A stretch of 43,371 bases of DNA, taken from assembly GCA_937891735.1 (NCBI GenBank), contig CALAGR010000249.1, positions 1 through 43,371 of the forward strand, read 5' to 3'. Under the pieces are notes generated by a model, which was not told where the DNA came from, ran no database searches, and saw nothing but the letters and a program-made list of their open reading frames with translations. Each line of letters opens with the position of its first letter. Position 1 is the first letter of the stretch. Position numbers and translations under genes: made by a program. This stretch comes from an uncultured Pseudomonadota bacterium. GTDB taxonomy: Bacteria > Myxococcota_A > UBA796 > UBA9615. Positions 20,427 through 28,424 of this stretch are shown piece after piece.

Positions 20427-21443
20427 ATGTGCGCCATGGCCGAACGGCTCAGCACCATCGGGACCGGCCTCAGGATCGACGGACACCTGGTGGGCGACGG
20501 TTCCATCGAGATCCAGGGCCACTTCGAAGGCTCGATCCACATCGGCGGCGAGCTCCTCATCGCTCGGGGCGCGGTGGTCCGCGCGGATGTGCTCGCGTCG
20601 CGGGTCGTCGTGTTCGGCCTCCTCGCCGGATCGGTCCGGGCCACCCGCGAGATCCATGTGGGCTCCACGGGGGATCTCCAGGGGACGGTTCAGGGGCAGC
20701 TGCTGGTGGATGACGGGGGCGTCTATCGGGGCCACATGACCCCCGGCCGGGCGCGTCCGCAGAAGACCGTCAACACCCGGCGCCGCCCTCCTGCGCTCCC
20801 CCATCGATCCGTCGAGGAGGCCGACCGGCTGACCGAGGACGGGCTGCCCTCGATCAGCTCCGGCGCGGCCGGTCCGGCGGGCAGGCTCCTGCGCGACACC
20901 GCCGAGCGTGACCCTCCGTCAGACCCCGACGAGGCCTGGTTCGGCGGCCACATCGCACGCCGCGCGCCCACCCCCGTCCTGGAGATCACCGAGGGCGAGC
21001 CGCCTCCCCGATCCGTCAGCGGGATCCCCGCCCTCACCGCCGACCAGGTGGCGCTCCGGCTCGGAGCGGTGGAGCGGTCGGGTCCCCTGACCGGCGACAT
21101 CCCACCTCTCCAGGAAGAACCGCAGGGGCCGCTCTCCGGCGGGGCCGATCCGACCGGGCTGCCGACAGGGCCCACCCGTCTCGCCATCGCGAATCCGCCT
21201 CAGCGCCGCACGACGGCCCCCGGAGTAGCGCCCTTCCGTCATGCCTTCGGGGGCCCCCTGCCCGCGCAGGCATCCGCACCGCGCCCCGCCCCCCCGGGCC
21301 CGCGTCCCGCGTCGGTGTCGGGACGGGCCGTGCCGGTGGTCGGTCCGACGGTCCCCGTGCCCGGCGCCGGGCGGGCGGCGCTCCCGGAACCCGACGCGGA
21401 TCTGAGCGACTCCTGGTTCCTCCCCGACGACGAGGACCTCTGA
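20427..21443 (+). CDS. Bactofilin with long proline-rich C-terminal tail
   Basis: Encodes 338 residues from the ATG at 20427 (GGTGGG six bases upstream); an ATG at 20436, giving MAERLSTIG, is a good alternative. Residues about 10-105 are a bactofilin beta-helix: repeated G-x-I/L-x-G turns such as IDGHLVGDGSIEIQGHFEGSIHIGG, then SGDLQG-like turns. Bactofilins polymerise without nucleotides into cytoskeletal filaments that position wall, pilus or chromosome machinery. The remaining 230 residues are Pro/Arg/Ala-rich and probably disordered, ending in an acidic DLSDSWFLPDDEDL; a similar DEAWFGG occurs near residue 168. This tail is much longer than in short bactofilins and may recruit partners. 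A lipoprotein gene begins three bases after the stop. Confidence 0.88.
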   Translation: MCAMAERLSTIGTGLRIDGHLVGDGSIEIQGHFEGSIHIGGELLIARGAVVRADVLASRVVVFGLLAGSVRATREIHVGSTGDLQGTVQGQLLVDDGGVYRGHMTPGRARPQKTVNTRRRPPALPHRSVEEADRLTEDGLPSISSGAAGPAGRLLRDTAERDPPSDPDEAWFGGHIARRAPTPVLEITEGEPPPRSVSGIPALTADQVALRLGAVERSGPLTGDIPPLQEEPQGPLSGGADPTGLPTGPTRLAIANPPQRRTTAPGVAPFRHAFGGPLPAQASAPRPAPPGPRPASVSGRAVPVVGPTVPVPGAGRAALPEPDADLSDSWFLPDDEDL

Positions 21444-21446
21444 TCG

Positions 21447-22106
21447 ATGGGTCGCCTCGCTGGCGCCCTGGCTGCGCTGATCCTGCTCCTGACCGGCTGC
21501 GCCACGCAAACACCGCAGCGTCTCACCGGCTACGCCCAGTACCAACGCACCGGCGGAGCGGTGGCCTATGGCCGGACCCTTCGCCTGTGGACCAAGGAGC
21601 TCCGGCTCTACGACCGGTTCGAGACGAAGCTGCTGATGCGGGCGGTGTTCAAGAGCGCGCAGTTCAGAGAGGGGTGGACCCACGAATACGCCCGCCGGAA
21701 CATCCTCCCGACGGAGGCCTACGCGCTGCTGCGCGAGCGCGAGATGGACGACGCGGCCCGCTTCCACGAGATCCTGTTTGCCGTCTGGGCGGGCGACAGC
21801 CGCGGCGGACACTTCATCGGAGACGACGCGCCCTGGACGATCCGGCTCGTGGGAGACGATGACCGCACCGTCGCCCCCCTGATCCTGCAGCGCATCAAGC
21901 GCCCCAGCACCGAGCTGCTCACGCTGTTTCCGTTCATCACCCCGCACGACCGGATCTTCATCGCGAAGTTCCCGGTGCTCGCAGACGACGGAACCCCGCT
22001 CATCAGCCAGCGGAGCGCGCAGGTGAGCCTTCAGGTCGCGGGCGTGCTCGCGCGGGGCGAGCTGGCGTGGCCCCTGAGGCCCGCCAGGATCAACGAAGGC
22101 TCCTGA
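21447..22106 (+). CDS. Predicted outer-membrane lipoprotein of unknown function
   Basis: Encodes 219 residues. The leader ends LLLTGC with Cys18 as lipidation site (a good lipobox). The mature part is mixed: helical segments (about 40-110, RTLRLWTKELRLYDRFETKLLM) then beta-like segments with HFIGDDAPWTIRLVGDD and TLFPFITPHDRIFIAKFP. I do not recognise the family. The ATG is three bases after the bactofilin stop, so the two are very likely co-translated and may act together at the envelope. The gene converges on nadB, which ends 21 bases away. Confidence 0.7.
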   Translation: MGRLAGALAALILLLTGCATQTPQRLTGYAQYQRTGGAVAYGRTLRLWTKELRLYDRFETKLLMRAVFKSAQFREGWTHEYARRNILPTEAYALLREREMDDAARFHEILFAVWAGDSRGGHFIGDDAPWTIRLVGDDDRTVAPLILQRIKRPSTELLTLFPFITPHDRIFIAKFPVLADDGTPLISQRSAQVSLQVAGVLARGELAWPLRPARINEGS

Positions 22107-22127
22107 CCGCCGGACCCGGCGCCACGA

Positions 22128-23885
22128 TCACCACTCCCGACGCAGCAGCGACCGGCGACGCCAGTTCTCGTCGTCCCGGGCCGGGCAGTCCAGGTTGTAG
22201 TGCAGACCCCGAGACTCCCGCCGCCCCAGGGCGGCCCGCACGACCACCGCGGCGACGGTCGCGAGGTTGCGCAGCTCGACCAGATCCGAGGTCATCGTGA
22301 AGTCCCAGTAGTAGGTCTGGATCTCCTCGGTGATCAGCTCGATCCGGCTCAGGGCGCGCTGCAGCCGACGATCGGTTCGCACGATGCCCACGTAGTCCCA
22401 CATGATCCTTCGGATCTCGTCCCACGTGTGGCGGATCACCACGAGCTCGTCGGAGTCCCGCGCGTTGCCGGAGTCCCAGTCGGGCAGCTCCTTGGTGCCC
22501 GCGGCCCGTCCCGCAGCCAGCTCCTCCGGGGCGATCTGCGCGCAGCGGCGCGCGGTCACGCACGCCTCCAGCAAGGAGTTCGAGGCGAGTCGATTGGCCC
22601 CATGCAGGCCCGTGCAGGTGACCTCGCCCGCGGCGAGGAGGCCCGCGATCAGCGTGCGCCCCTGTCGATCGATCTGCACTCCGCCGCAGAAGTAGTGGGC
22701 CGCGGGCACCACGGGGATCGGTCCGGCGGTCATGTCGTGACCGAAGCTCAGGAGCTGTTCGTGGATCCCTGGGAACCGTTGGCGCACGAACTCGGGGTCC
22801 TTGTCGCTGATGTCGAGGAGCACGTACTCCAGACCACGGCGCTTGAGCTGTTCGTCGATGGCCCGGGCGACGATGTCACGGGGGGCCAGGCTGCCCATGG
22901 GGTGCACGGCGTCCATGAACTCCGTGCCGTCTGGCAGCTTGAGGATGCCGCCCTCCCCGCGCACCGCTTCGGACACCAGGAAGCTCTTGGCCTTGGGGTC
23001 GTACAGACAGGTGGGGTGGAACTGGACGAACTCCATGTTCGCCAGCACGGCGCCGGCCCGATAGGCCATGGCCATGCCGTCCCCCGTGGCCACGTCGGGG
23101 TTGCTCGTGTACCGGTACAGCTTCCCCGCGCCGCCCGTCGCGAGCAGGGTCACGGGGGCCGAGAAGGCCCGCACCAGGCCGCTGGCAGTGTCGAGCACGT
23201 ACGCGCCCAGGCAGCGGTCGACGCTGTTCGGCATCCACCCCTCGGGGCCCGCCGGACCGTAGCGCTTCGCCACCTCGGGACCATGCAGGCCCAGTCGTCG
23301 CTTCGCGAGGTGGCGCTCGAGCTTGCGCTGCGTGATGAGGTCGATGGCGATGTGGTCCGAAAAGAGCTCGATCCGGGGATGCTCCGCCACCGCATCGAGC
23401 AGAGCGCGCTGGATCTCCGCGCCGGTCATGTCGCCGCTGTGCAGGATCCGCCGGGTCGAGTGGCCACCCTCGCGCGTCAGGTGGTAGCCCGCGAGCCCAC
23501 CGTTGGGGTCCAACGGGCCCGGGTGCCCCTCCTCCTCGTCGTCGGTGCCGGGCTCCCCTTCCCTGGTGAAGCGCACGCCCCAGTCGATCAACCGCTTCAC
23601 TGCGTCGGGGCCGTCCTCCAGGATGTCCCGGACCAGTTCCGCAGTCGCGAGGAACGCGCCGGCCTCGACGGTGTCCGCGACGTGGGCGTCGAGCGAGTCG
23701 CTGGGATCCCAGACCGCCGCGATGCCGCCCTGCGCACGGGCCGTGTTCGAGACTTCAGGGGCACGTTTGGTCAGCACCGCGACGGTGCCGTGGCGAGCCG
23801 CCTCGAGCGCGAAGGAGAGCCCAGCGAGGCCAGAGCCGATCACCAGGAAGTCCGATGAGTGAGGGGTCGTGGAGATGGACGCCAT
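22128..23885 (-). CDS. nadB: L-aspartate oxidase
   Basis: Encodes 585 residues, slightly longer than usual (about 540). It oxidises L-aspartate to iminoaspartate, the first step of NAD de novo synthesis, with FAD. Visible: FAD-binding GSGLAGLSFALEAA near residue 16, TARAQGGIAAVW (about 48-59), GGHSTRRILHSGD (substrate/FAD region), LLATGGAGKLYRYTSNP, the catalytic-domain MEFVQFHPT, and GEVTCTGLHGANRLASNSLLEA near the FAD domain end. An acidic insertion GEPGTDDEEEGHPG near 115 explains part of the extra length. Succinate dehydrogenase flavoprotein is the main look-alike; the Gly-Leu-His-Gly-Ala-Asn-Arg-Leu segment and stand-alone context favour NadB. nadA and nadC are not in the window. Confidence 0.93.
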   Translation of the reverse strand: MASISTTPHSSDFLVIGSGLAGLSFALEAARHGTVAVLTKRAPEVSNTARAQGGIAAVWDPSDSLDAHVADTVEAGAFLATAELVRDILEDGPDAVKRLIDWGVRFTREGEPGTDDEEEGHPGPLDPNGGLAGYHLTREGGHSTRRILHSGDMTGAEIQRALLDAVAEHPRIELFSDHIAIDLITQRKLERHLAKRRLGLHGPEVAKRYGPAGPEGWMPNSVDRCLGAYVLDTASGLVRAFSAPVTLLATGGAGKLYRYTSNPDVATGDGMAMAYRAGAVLANMEFVQFHPTCLYDPKAKSFLVSEAVRGEGGILKLPDGTEFMDAVHPMGSLAPRDIVARAIDEQLKRRGLEYVLLDISDKDPEFVRQRFPGIHEQLLSFGHDMTAGPIPVVPAAHYFCGGVQIDRQGRTLIAGLLAAGEVTCTGLHGANRLASNSLLEACVTARRCAQIAPEELAAGRAAGTKELPDWDSGNARDSDELVVIRHTWDEIRRIMWDYVGIVRTDRRLQRALSRIELITEEIQTYYWDFTMTSDLVELRNLATVAAVVVRAALGRRESRGLHYNLDCPARDDENWRRRSLLRREW

Positions 23886-23891
23886 TCCTCA

Positions 23892-23897
23892 ATCCTA
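23892..23897 (-). promoter_or_regulatory. Candidate leaderless promoter (-10) of nadB
   Basis: TAGGAT on the minus strand ends exactly six bases before the nadB ATG (TAGGAT-TGAGGA-ATG). A start point about seven bases after the box would fall on the ATG. The kinase gene at 27610 has the identical hexamer at identical spacing. Confidence 0.45.
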
Positions 23898-23916
23898 CCG
23901 ACACCGGGTCGTGCGG

Positions 23917-23922
23917 TATCGT
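23917..23922 (+). promoter_or_regulatory. Candidate leaderless promoter (-10) of the lytic transglycosylase gene
   Basis: TATCGT lies six bases before the ATG at 23929 (TATCGT-GCCGGC-ATG). There is no purine-rich ribosome-binding site in between. The 43-base gap to nadB leaves no room for conventional leaders on both sides. Confidence 0.4.
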
Positions 23923-23928
23923 GCCGGC

Positions 23929-24567
23929 ATGTCGCCACCCATCCGCCTGTGCCTCTCGTCGCTCCTGGGGCTGCTGCTCTGGTCGGGTGTAGCGCGCGCG
24001 GCGGGGGACATCTACGTCGGCACGGACGCGAACGGCGTCGTCACGTTCACCGACACGCCGCCCAGCGATCTGGACGGCTTCGCGGTCTTCATCAAGGAGC
24101 TCGATGACGACCGGCCGGGCGCCTGGGCCGCGATCGACGCCGCGCTGCTGCGCCGGAACCTGGACTCCTACGACGACATCATCCTGTCCGCGGGCAACGA
24201 GTTTCGGGTCGCGCCCGAGCTGGTCAAGGCCGTTGTCCTCGTCGAGTCCGGGATGAACCCCCGCGCCACCAGCCCCCGGGGTGCCCAGGGCCTGATGCAG
24301 CTGATGCCCGGCACCGCCGAGGAACTCGGTGTGGACGACAGCTACGCTCCCCTCGCCAACGTGCGGGGCGGCGCCTCGTACCTGCGCAAGATGCTCGACC
24401 AGTTCGGGGGCGACCGGGAGCTGGCCCTCGCGGCCTACAACGCCGGGCCCGGAAACGTGAGAAAGTACGCCGGCATCCCGCCGTTCGAAGAGACCCAGTA
24501 CTACGTAAAGAAGGTGCTTCGGTACTACCGGTGGTTCCTCGCCGAACGTCCGCTGCGCAGAGGCTGA
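23929..24567 (+). CDS. Periplasmic lytic murein transglycosylase (SLT) with N-terminal DUF4124-like segment
   Basis: Encodes 212 residues. Signal peptide about 1-25 (VARA-A). Residues 26-46 (GDIYVGTDANGVVTFTDTPP) match the short DUF4124 pattern common before lysozyme-like domains. The SLT domain runs from about 85 to the end: VLVESGMNPRA with catalytic Glu106, GAQGLMQLMPGTAEELGV and AYNAGPGNVRKY are diagnostic. It cleaves the MurNAc-GlcNAc bond and leaves 1,6-anhydroMurNAc, for wall remodelling or machinery insertion. It is short, like MltE-type or secretion-associated enzymes. pgsA follows after one base, so the two are co-translated; both act at the envelope. Confidence 0.9.
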   Translation: MSPPIRLCLSSLLGLLLWSGVARAAGDIYVGTDANGVVTFTDTPPSDLDGFAVFIKELDDDRPGAWAAIDAALLRRNLDSYDDIILSAGNEFRVAPELVKAVVLVESGMNPRATSPRGAQGLMQLMPGTAEELGVDDSYAPLANVRGGASYLRKMLDQFGGDRELALAAYNAGPGNVRKYAGIPPFEETQYYVKKVLRYYRWFLAERPLRRG

Positions 24568-24568
24568 G

Positions 24569-25129
24569 ATGAGTCAGCTCCGAGATTTCTGGAACCTGCC
24601 AAACACGATCACCGCCGTGCGCGTGGTCGCGGTGCCCCTGATCATCTGGCTGATGATGGACGGCAGCTTCGCGAGGAGCTGGGCAGCGGGCTGGATCTTC
24701 ATCTTCGCGATCATCGGCGATTTCCTCGATGGCTACCTCGCGCGCAAGCTCAACTTGCAGAGCAAGATGGGCGCCTTCCTCGACCCCCTGGCCGACAAGC
24801 TGATCATCTCGACGGTCCTCATCATGCTGATCCCGTTGGGGCGCGTGGAGGCCTGGCTGGTCGCGCTGCTGCTCGCGCGGGAGGTCACGATCACGTCCCT
24901 GCGGGCCGTGGCGGCCAACGACGGCGTGGTGATCGCGGCCAGCAAGTGGGGCAAGTACAAGACGGCCTACCAGGCGACCGCGCTGTCGCTCCTGTGCCTG
25001 CACTACCCGCTCTTCGGCGTGGACCTGCACCGGGTTGGATACGGGGTCCTGGCGGTGGCGACGGTGTTCAGTCTGTGGAGCGCGTGGGATTACCTCGCCG
25101 GCTACGCGCGGGTGCTGCGCGCCACCTGA
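24569..25129 (+). CDS. pgsA: CDP-diacylglycerol-glycerol-3-phosphate 3-phosphatidyltransferase
   Basis: Encodes 186 residues, the usual PgsA size, with four to six membrane helices. The CDP-alcohol phosphotransferase signature is complete near residues 53-75 (D-G-x2-A-R-x8-G-x3-D-x3-D: DGYLARKLN ... GAFLDPLADK). The N-terminal LPNTITAVRVVAVPLI fits PgsA. It makes phosphatidylglycerol phosphate from CDP-diacylglycerol, the first step to phosphatidylglycerol and cardiolipin, at the inner membrane. The start is one base after the transglycosylase stop. Another CDP-alcohol transferase is possible, but length and N-terminus favour PgsA. Confidence 0.9.
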   Translation: MSQLRDFWNLPNTITAVRVVAVPLIIWLMMDGSFARSWAAGWIFIFAIIGDFLDGYLARKLNLQSKMGAFLDPLADKLIISTVLIMLIPLGRVEAWLVALLLAREVTITSLRAVAANDGVVIAASKWGKYKTAYQATALSLLCLHYPLFGVDLHRVGYGVLAVATVFSLWSAWDYLAGYARVLRAT

Positions 25130-25147
25130 GGGTTGCTCCGGGGCCGC

Positions 25148-27610
25148 CTACCACTCCGTGGGTCGGGTCTGGCCTGACGGCTCCCGCGCGTTGGGCAGCA
25201 GGTTGCGTCCCAGCTCCCGCACCAGGCGAACGCCCACGTGGGGAAACACCTCCCGCGCGTGGTGGCCAGACCGCGTGCACACCCGGGCGTAGCGGGCCGG
25301 CTGCGCCCAGGAGCCACCCCGCACGGGGCGCAGGGTCATCTCGTCGTCGAACCAGCCGTCGCACCACTCCGCGACCCCGCCCCCCATGTCCGCGACGCCA
25401 TACGGAGAGCGATCAGTGACCCCGTAGGCCGCCACCGGGGCTGGCGAAGGCCGGGAGGCCTGGGACTCGGAGGTCTTGCAGAACCCGCCGTCCCCGCGAT
25501 CCCCCCAGGGGAAGAAGCGGCCATCCACGCCGCGGGCGGCCTTCTCCCACTCGGACTCGGTCGGCAGCCGGAGCAGGACACCGTCGCGGCGGCCGCGCCA
25601 CTCTGCGTACGCCCTCGCGTCCTCCCACGACACGCCGAAGACCGGCAGGTCCGGGGCGAGGCGGTCTCCCTCCCGGGTCACGTCGGGCAGGTAGTAGCGC
25701 CCATTGTCGGCCCGGTGAAAGTAGGCGCCCGCTTCGTCCCGCTCGCGCGGTGCGCGGAAGCGTGCGAGCAGCGGGTCGGCCTCCGCGAGCTCGTTGATGA
25801 ACTCCAGGTACTCGCCCATCGTCACGGGCTGCTCGGCGATCGCGAAGTCCGGCACGTCCACCTGCTGGCGCGGCAGCGCGCCGAAGGCGGCGGGGTCTCC
25901 GCCCATCGAGAAGGCGCCGGCGGGCACATGCAGGAAGCCGGCGGGGAGCGCATCCACCGCCAGCACGTGCAGGTGCAGGCGCACGTGCTCCATGCGATCG
26001 ACGTACAGGGGCACCCGGGTGTCCCGCGCGCCCTCGTGGCGCAGCTCCAGCAGGTAGGAGCCCATGCCCACGTCCACCTGCATCAACGGTGAGGTGCCCA
26101 GCCAGGTCGGATCGACTGGCGTGAGCACGCAGTCCTTCTCCTCCAGCCGGTACAGGGTCACCTCGGCGCCGGGGGGGGTGGTTTCCAGCGACAGGCGGCC
26201 CGTGCCAGCGAGGAAGCTCGCGTAGGTGCCATCGTCGTACTGCTCGACGAGCGCGCGGTAGGTGCGCTGCTCCTTGGCATCGCGCCGGGCTTCGGCTTCG
26301 CGGAACTGGTTCCAGTACAGCGCCGCGAGGCCGAGTCGGGCCTCACGGTTGTCGGGGTCGTACGCCAGGGCCTGACCGTAGGAGGTCAGCGCGGAGCCGA
26401 ACACGTCGATGGCGTCGGCCTCGGCGCGCTCCAGACGCTCCTCGGCGGTCCACAGCTCACGACGCCGCCCGATCCCGTCCCAGGGCTTGACCCGCGCCCG
26501 GAGCTTGCGCGCCTCCCGCTGGAGCTCCTGGGCCCGCGCCTGCAGTTCCTCATAGCGCGACGCGGCCATGATCCCCTGGTGCACGCGGATCCCGGCTTCC
26601 TGGCGGCGCTTGGTGCCCTCCAGGTACGTGGCGATCTCGTGGTGCAGCGCCATGGCGCTCTGGGGCCGGCGCGCGATGTCCTTGGACAGGCAGCGGGTGG
26701 CGAGGTCGTCCAGCTCGACGGGGATGTTCCGATGGGGGGCGCGCTTGCGCGGCGGCACCACCTGATCGTAGGCGACGGACCGCACGACCTTGCGAGGATC
26801 CTTGCCGGAGAACGGCCGCCGGTGGGTCAGGATCTCGTACAGGATCACTCCCAGCGAGTACACGTCCGACTGGATCCCCACCTCGTCCACCAGACCGCGC
26901 GCCTGCTCGGGGGACATGTAGGCCGGCGTGCCCTTGACGGTGCCTACCTGGGTGACGATCTCGGGCTCCTTGGCGGTCGCGGTGACCACCATCGGCTCCA
27001 CCGCGTCGTGCTCGCCGCTCTCGATGTGCGCCTCACCCATCACCTTGGCGAGGCCCCAGTCCATCACCTGAACCTCGCCGAAGTCGCCGAGCATGATGTT
27101 GGAGGGCTTCAGATCGCGGTGGATGACGCTCTTGCTGTGGGCGAAGGCCACCGCCTGACACACAGACTGCAGGATCTGCAGCATGCGCACGCGCCCGTGC
27201 TTCTTGCGGAGCTCCGGCTCGCCACGCTTGAGGCCCTTGAGGACCTCCTCCAGGGTGCGGCCCTCCACGAGCTTCATCGTGAAGAAGACCTCGTCGTTGT
27301 CGAACAGGCCGAGATCGTGAACGGGCACGATGTTGGGGTGCTCGAGCTGGCCCGTGATCTGGACCTCTTCGAGGAAGCGGGCGACCTCTCGCGGGCTGGC
27401 CTTGATTCCCTTGCGCAGCCGCTTGAGCGCGATGCGCCGGCCGATCCAGGAGTCGAAGGCGACGGTCACCCGCCCGTGGCCACCCTTGCCGATCTCCTCA
27501 CCGAAGCGATATCGGGGGTCCCGACCCTCCGAGATCCGCTTCAACAGCACCTGCGCGCCTTCCGCCTCCAGGCGGGGAGGCATGCTGTGGATCGAGTCGT
27601 CAGAGGCCAT
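25148..27610 (-). CDS. Ser/Thr protein kinase with TPR-like, PEGA-like and C-terminal FGE-sulfatase (SUMF1-type) domains
   Basis: Encodes 820 residues. Kinase about 35-330: Gly loop GKGGHGRV (41-48), Lys63 in ALKRL, HRDLKPSNIM, DWGLAKV in place of DFG (common in this group) and GTPAYMSPEQARG, so it should be active. A charged helical/TPR-like section follows (350-460), then a PEGA-like beta domain (LSLETTPPGAEVTLY, ELRHEG). The C-terminal FGE-type domain begins near 565 (GAFSMGGDP, LPTESEWEKAARG, GGGVAEWCDGW, RGGSW). The paired Cys that make true FGE an oxidase appear absent after RGGSW, so this domain is probably a ligand-binding C-type-lectin-like fold. No membrane helix is evident, so all parts may be cytoplasmic. 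It lies beside pilA in a region with two FHA proteins, which read phospho-Thr. Confidence 0.9.
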   Translation of the reverse strand: MASDDSIHSMPPRLEAEGAQVLLKRISEGRDPRYRFGEEIGKGGHGRVTVAFDSWIGRRIALKRLRKGIKASPREVARFLEEVQITGQLEHPNIVPVHDLGLFDNDEVFFTMKLVEGRTLEEVLKGLKRGEPELRKKHGRVRMLQILQSVCQAVAFAHSKSVIHRDLKPSNIMLGDFGEVQVMDWGLAKVMGEAHIESGEHDAVEPMVVTATAKEPEIVTQVGTVKGTPAYMSPEQARGLVDEVGIQSDVYSLGVILYEILTHRRPFSGKDPRKVVRSVAYDQVVPPRKRAPHRNIPVELDDLATRCLSKDIARRPQSAMALHHEIATYLEGTKRRQEAGIRVHQGIMAASRYEELQARAQELQREARKLRARVKPWDGIGRRRELWTAEERLERAEADAIDVFGSALTSYGQALAYDPDNREARLGLAALYWNQFREAEARRDAKEQRTYRALVEQYDDGTYASFLAGTGRLSLETTPPGAEVTLYRLEEKDCVLTPVDPTWLGTSPLMQVDVGMGSYLLELRHEGARDTRVPLYVDRMEHVRLHLHVLAVDALPAGFLHVPAGAFSMGGDPAAFGALPRQQVDVPDFAIAEQPVTMGEYLEFINELAEADPLLARFRAPRERDEAGAYFHRADNGRYYLPDVTREGDRLAPDLPVFGVSWEDARAYAEWRGRRDGVLLRLPTESEWEKAARGVDGRFFPWGDRGDGGFCKTSESQASRPSPAPVAAYGVTDRSPYGVADMGGGVAEWCDGWFDDEMTLRPVRGGSWAQPARYARVCTRSGHHAREVFPHVGVRLVRELGRNLLPNAREPSGQTRPTEW

Positions 27611-27616
27611 GAGCTG

Positions 27617-27622
27617 ATCCTA
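27617..27622 (-). promoter_or_regulatory. Candidate leaderless promoter (-10) of the Ser/Thr kinase gene
   Basis: Minus-strand TAGGAT-CAGCTC-ATG: the hexamer is six bases before the start codon and identical to that of nadB. There is no obvious ribosome-binding site or consensus -35 box. Confidence 0.45.
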
Positions 27623-27681
27623 CCGGAGAGTGCCGCGCCGGGTCGCCGGCCCTGGCTCCACAGCCGAGGGGCCCAAGCAGG

Positions 27682-27708
27682 AAACCCGGCGGACAAGCCG
27701 CCGGGTTT
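27682..27708 (-). terminator. pilA terminator
   Basis: Perfect 11-bp stem AAACCCGGCGG / CCGCCGGGTTT with a five-base loop, 38 bases past the pilA stop. Read on the minus strand it continues TTT-CCTGCTT. A strong single-gene terminator fits an abundant pilin mRNA. Confidence 0.85.
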
Positions 27709-27746
27709 CGCTGAGTTGCTTCGGTGGTCAGACCACCGGGAGGCGA

Positions 27747-28205
27747 CTAGTAGACGTTGTTCGCCGAGAGCATCGACGACTTCTCGGTCCGGTTGCAGGT
27801 GTAGGTGGAATTGGTGCCGTCTCCATCCACATCCGCGAGGCCCGTGGCCGTGAAAGCGTCTGCGGAGAAGGCAGCACCACCCGAGCCGCTCACCGAGTAC
27901 GAGCCGCGGACCTTGCCGTCAGCGACCCAGCCGAGCATGTCGAAGGAGGTGTAGCCACCAGCGGCGAACGTGGTCTGCGCACGACCGCTGGGGGTGGCCG
28001 GCGTGGCGATCGCCGAGGTGAAGGAGTCCCACTCGGCCTGGTAGGCCTTCTCGGCGGTACGGATGCCGTCGAGGTTGGACGGGAGCTCGGCACGCTTGGC
28101 ACGCAGCTGCATGGCCAGGAAGTTCGGGATCGCGATGGCGGCCAGGATGCCGATGATGGCGACGACGATCATCAGCTCGATCAGAGTAAAGCCCTTGCGG
28201 TTCAT
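27747..28205 (-). CDS. pilA: Type IV major pilin
   Basis: Encodes a 152-residue prepilin. Leader MNRKG is cut before Phe6 by PilD-type prepilin peptidase. The mature N-terminus FTLIELMIVVAIIGILAAIA is the classic class IVa pilin helix, with Glu5 of the mature protein. The globular part is about 110 residues with one visible Cys (STYTCN), so the usual C-terminal disulfide loop is missing, and it ends in an Asp/Thr/Asn-rich stretch. Upstream are GAGGAG, a sigma-54 promoter and a possible PilR site; downstream a strong terminator. It is the last gene of the pilBTCSRA order. It is on the short side for a myxobacterial PilA. Confidence 0.96.
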   Translation of the reverse strand: MNRKGFTLIELMIVVAIIGILAAIAIPNFLAMQLRAKRAELPSNLDGIRTAEKAYQAEWDSFTSAIATPATPSGRAQTTFAAGGYTSFDMLGWVADGKVRGSYSVSGSGGAAFSADAFTATGLADVDGDGTNSTYTCNRTEKSSMLSANNVY

Positions 28206-28261
28206 TCGTATCTCCTCGGAATGGGAACAGGGTTGGGGGGAAAACGCGTACCCGACTCTTC

Positions 28262-28277
28262 TGCGAAGACCGTGCCA
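28262..28277 (-). promoter_or_regulatory. Sigma-54 (RpoN) promoter of pilA
   Basis: Minus strand: TGGCACG-GTCT-TCGCA, against the consensus TGGCACG-N4-TTGCA; the GG and GC are ten bases apart as required. Predicted start near 28251 gives a leader of about 45 bases to the pilA ATG with GAGGAG inside. PilR, encoded just upstream, carries the GAFTGA loop needed to activate sigma-54. Confidence 0.85.
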
Positions 28278-28384
28278 CGATTCAGAAGGCGCCGCGAGTC
28301 GGCCGCAACCACTTGTTTCTACAGTGCTCTTTCGAATATCGAGGTCTGGTTGACAGCGGCGAGAGGGTCTGGGCGGGCAGGCAA

Positions 28385-28424
28385 GGTGACGTTTTTCGTC
28401 ACCCCCTCGGAGCCTGGAGTGACG
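28385..28424. promoter_or_regulatory. Candidate PilR enhancer site upstream of pilA
   Basis: GGTGACG-TTTTT-CGTCACC (28385-28403) is a perfect 7-bp inverted repeat, with a further GTGACG at 28419-28424. They lie about 135-170 bases upstream of the predicted pilA start, the usual place for NtrC-type activator sites. The hairpin might instead end pilR, but no T-run follows it on the minus strand. The binding protein is inferred. Confidence 0.5.

Noticed and set aside
25148..27610. Calling the kinase fusion a formylglycine-generating enzyme
   Set aside because: The paired catalytic Cys residues are not seen after RGGSW and there is no export signal.
28351..28356. TTGACA upstream of pilA on the plus strand as a promoter
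   Set aside because: No -10 box at 16-18 bases and no plus-strand gene follows.
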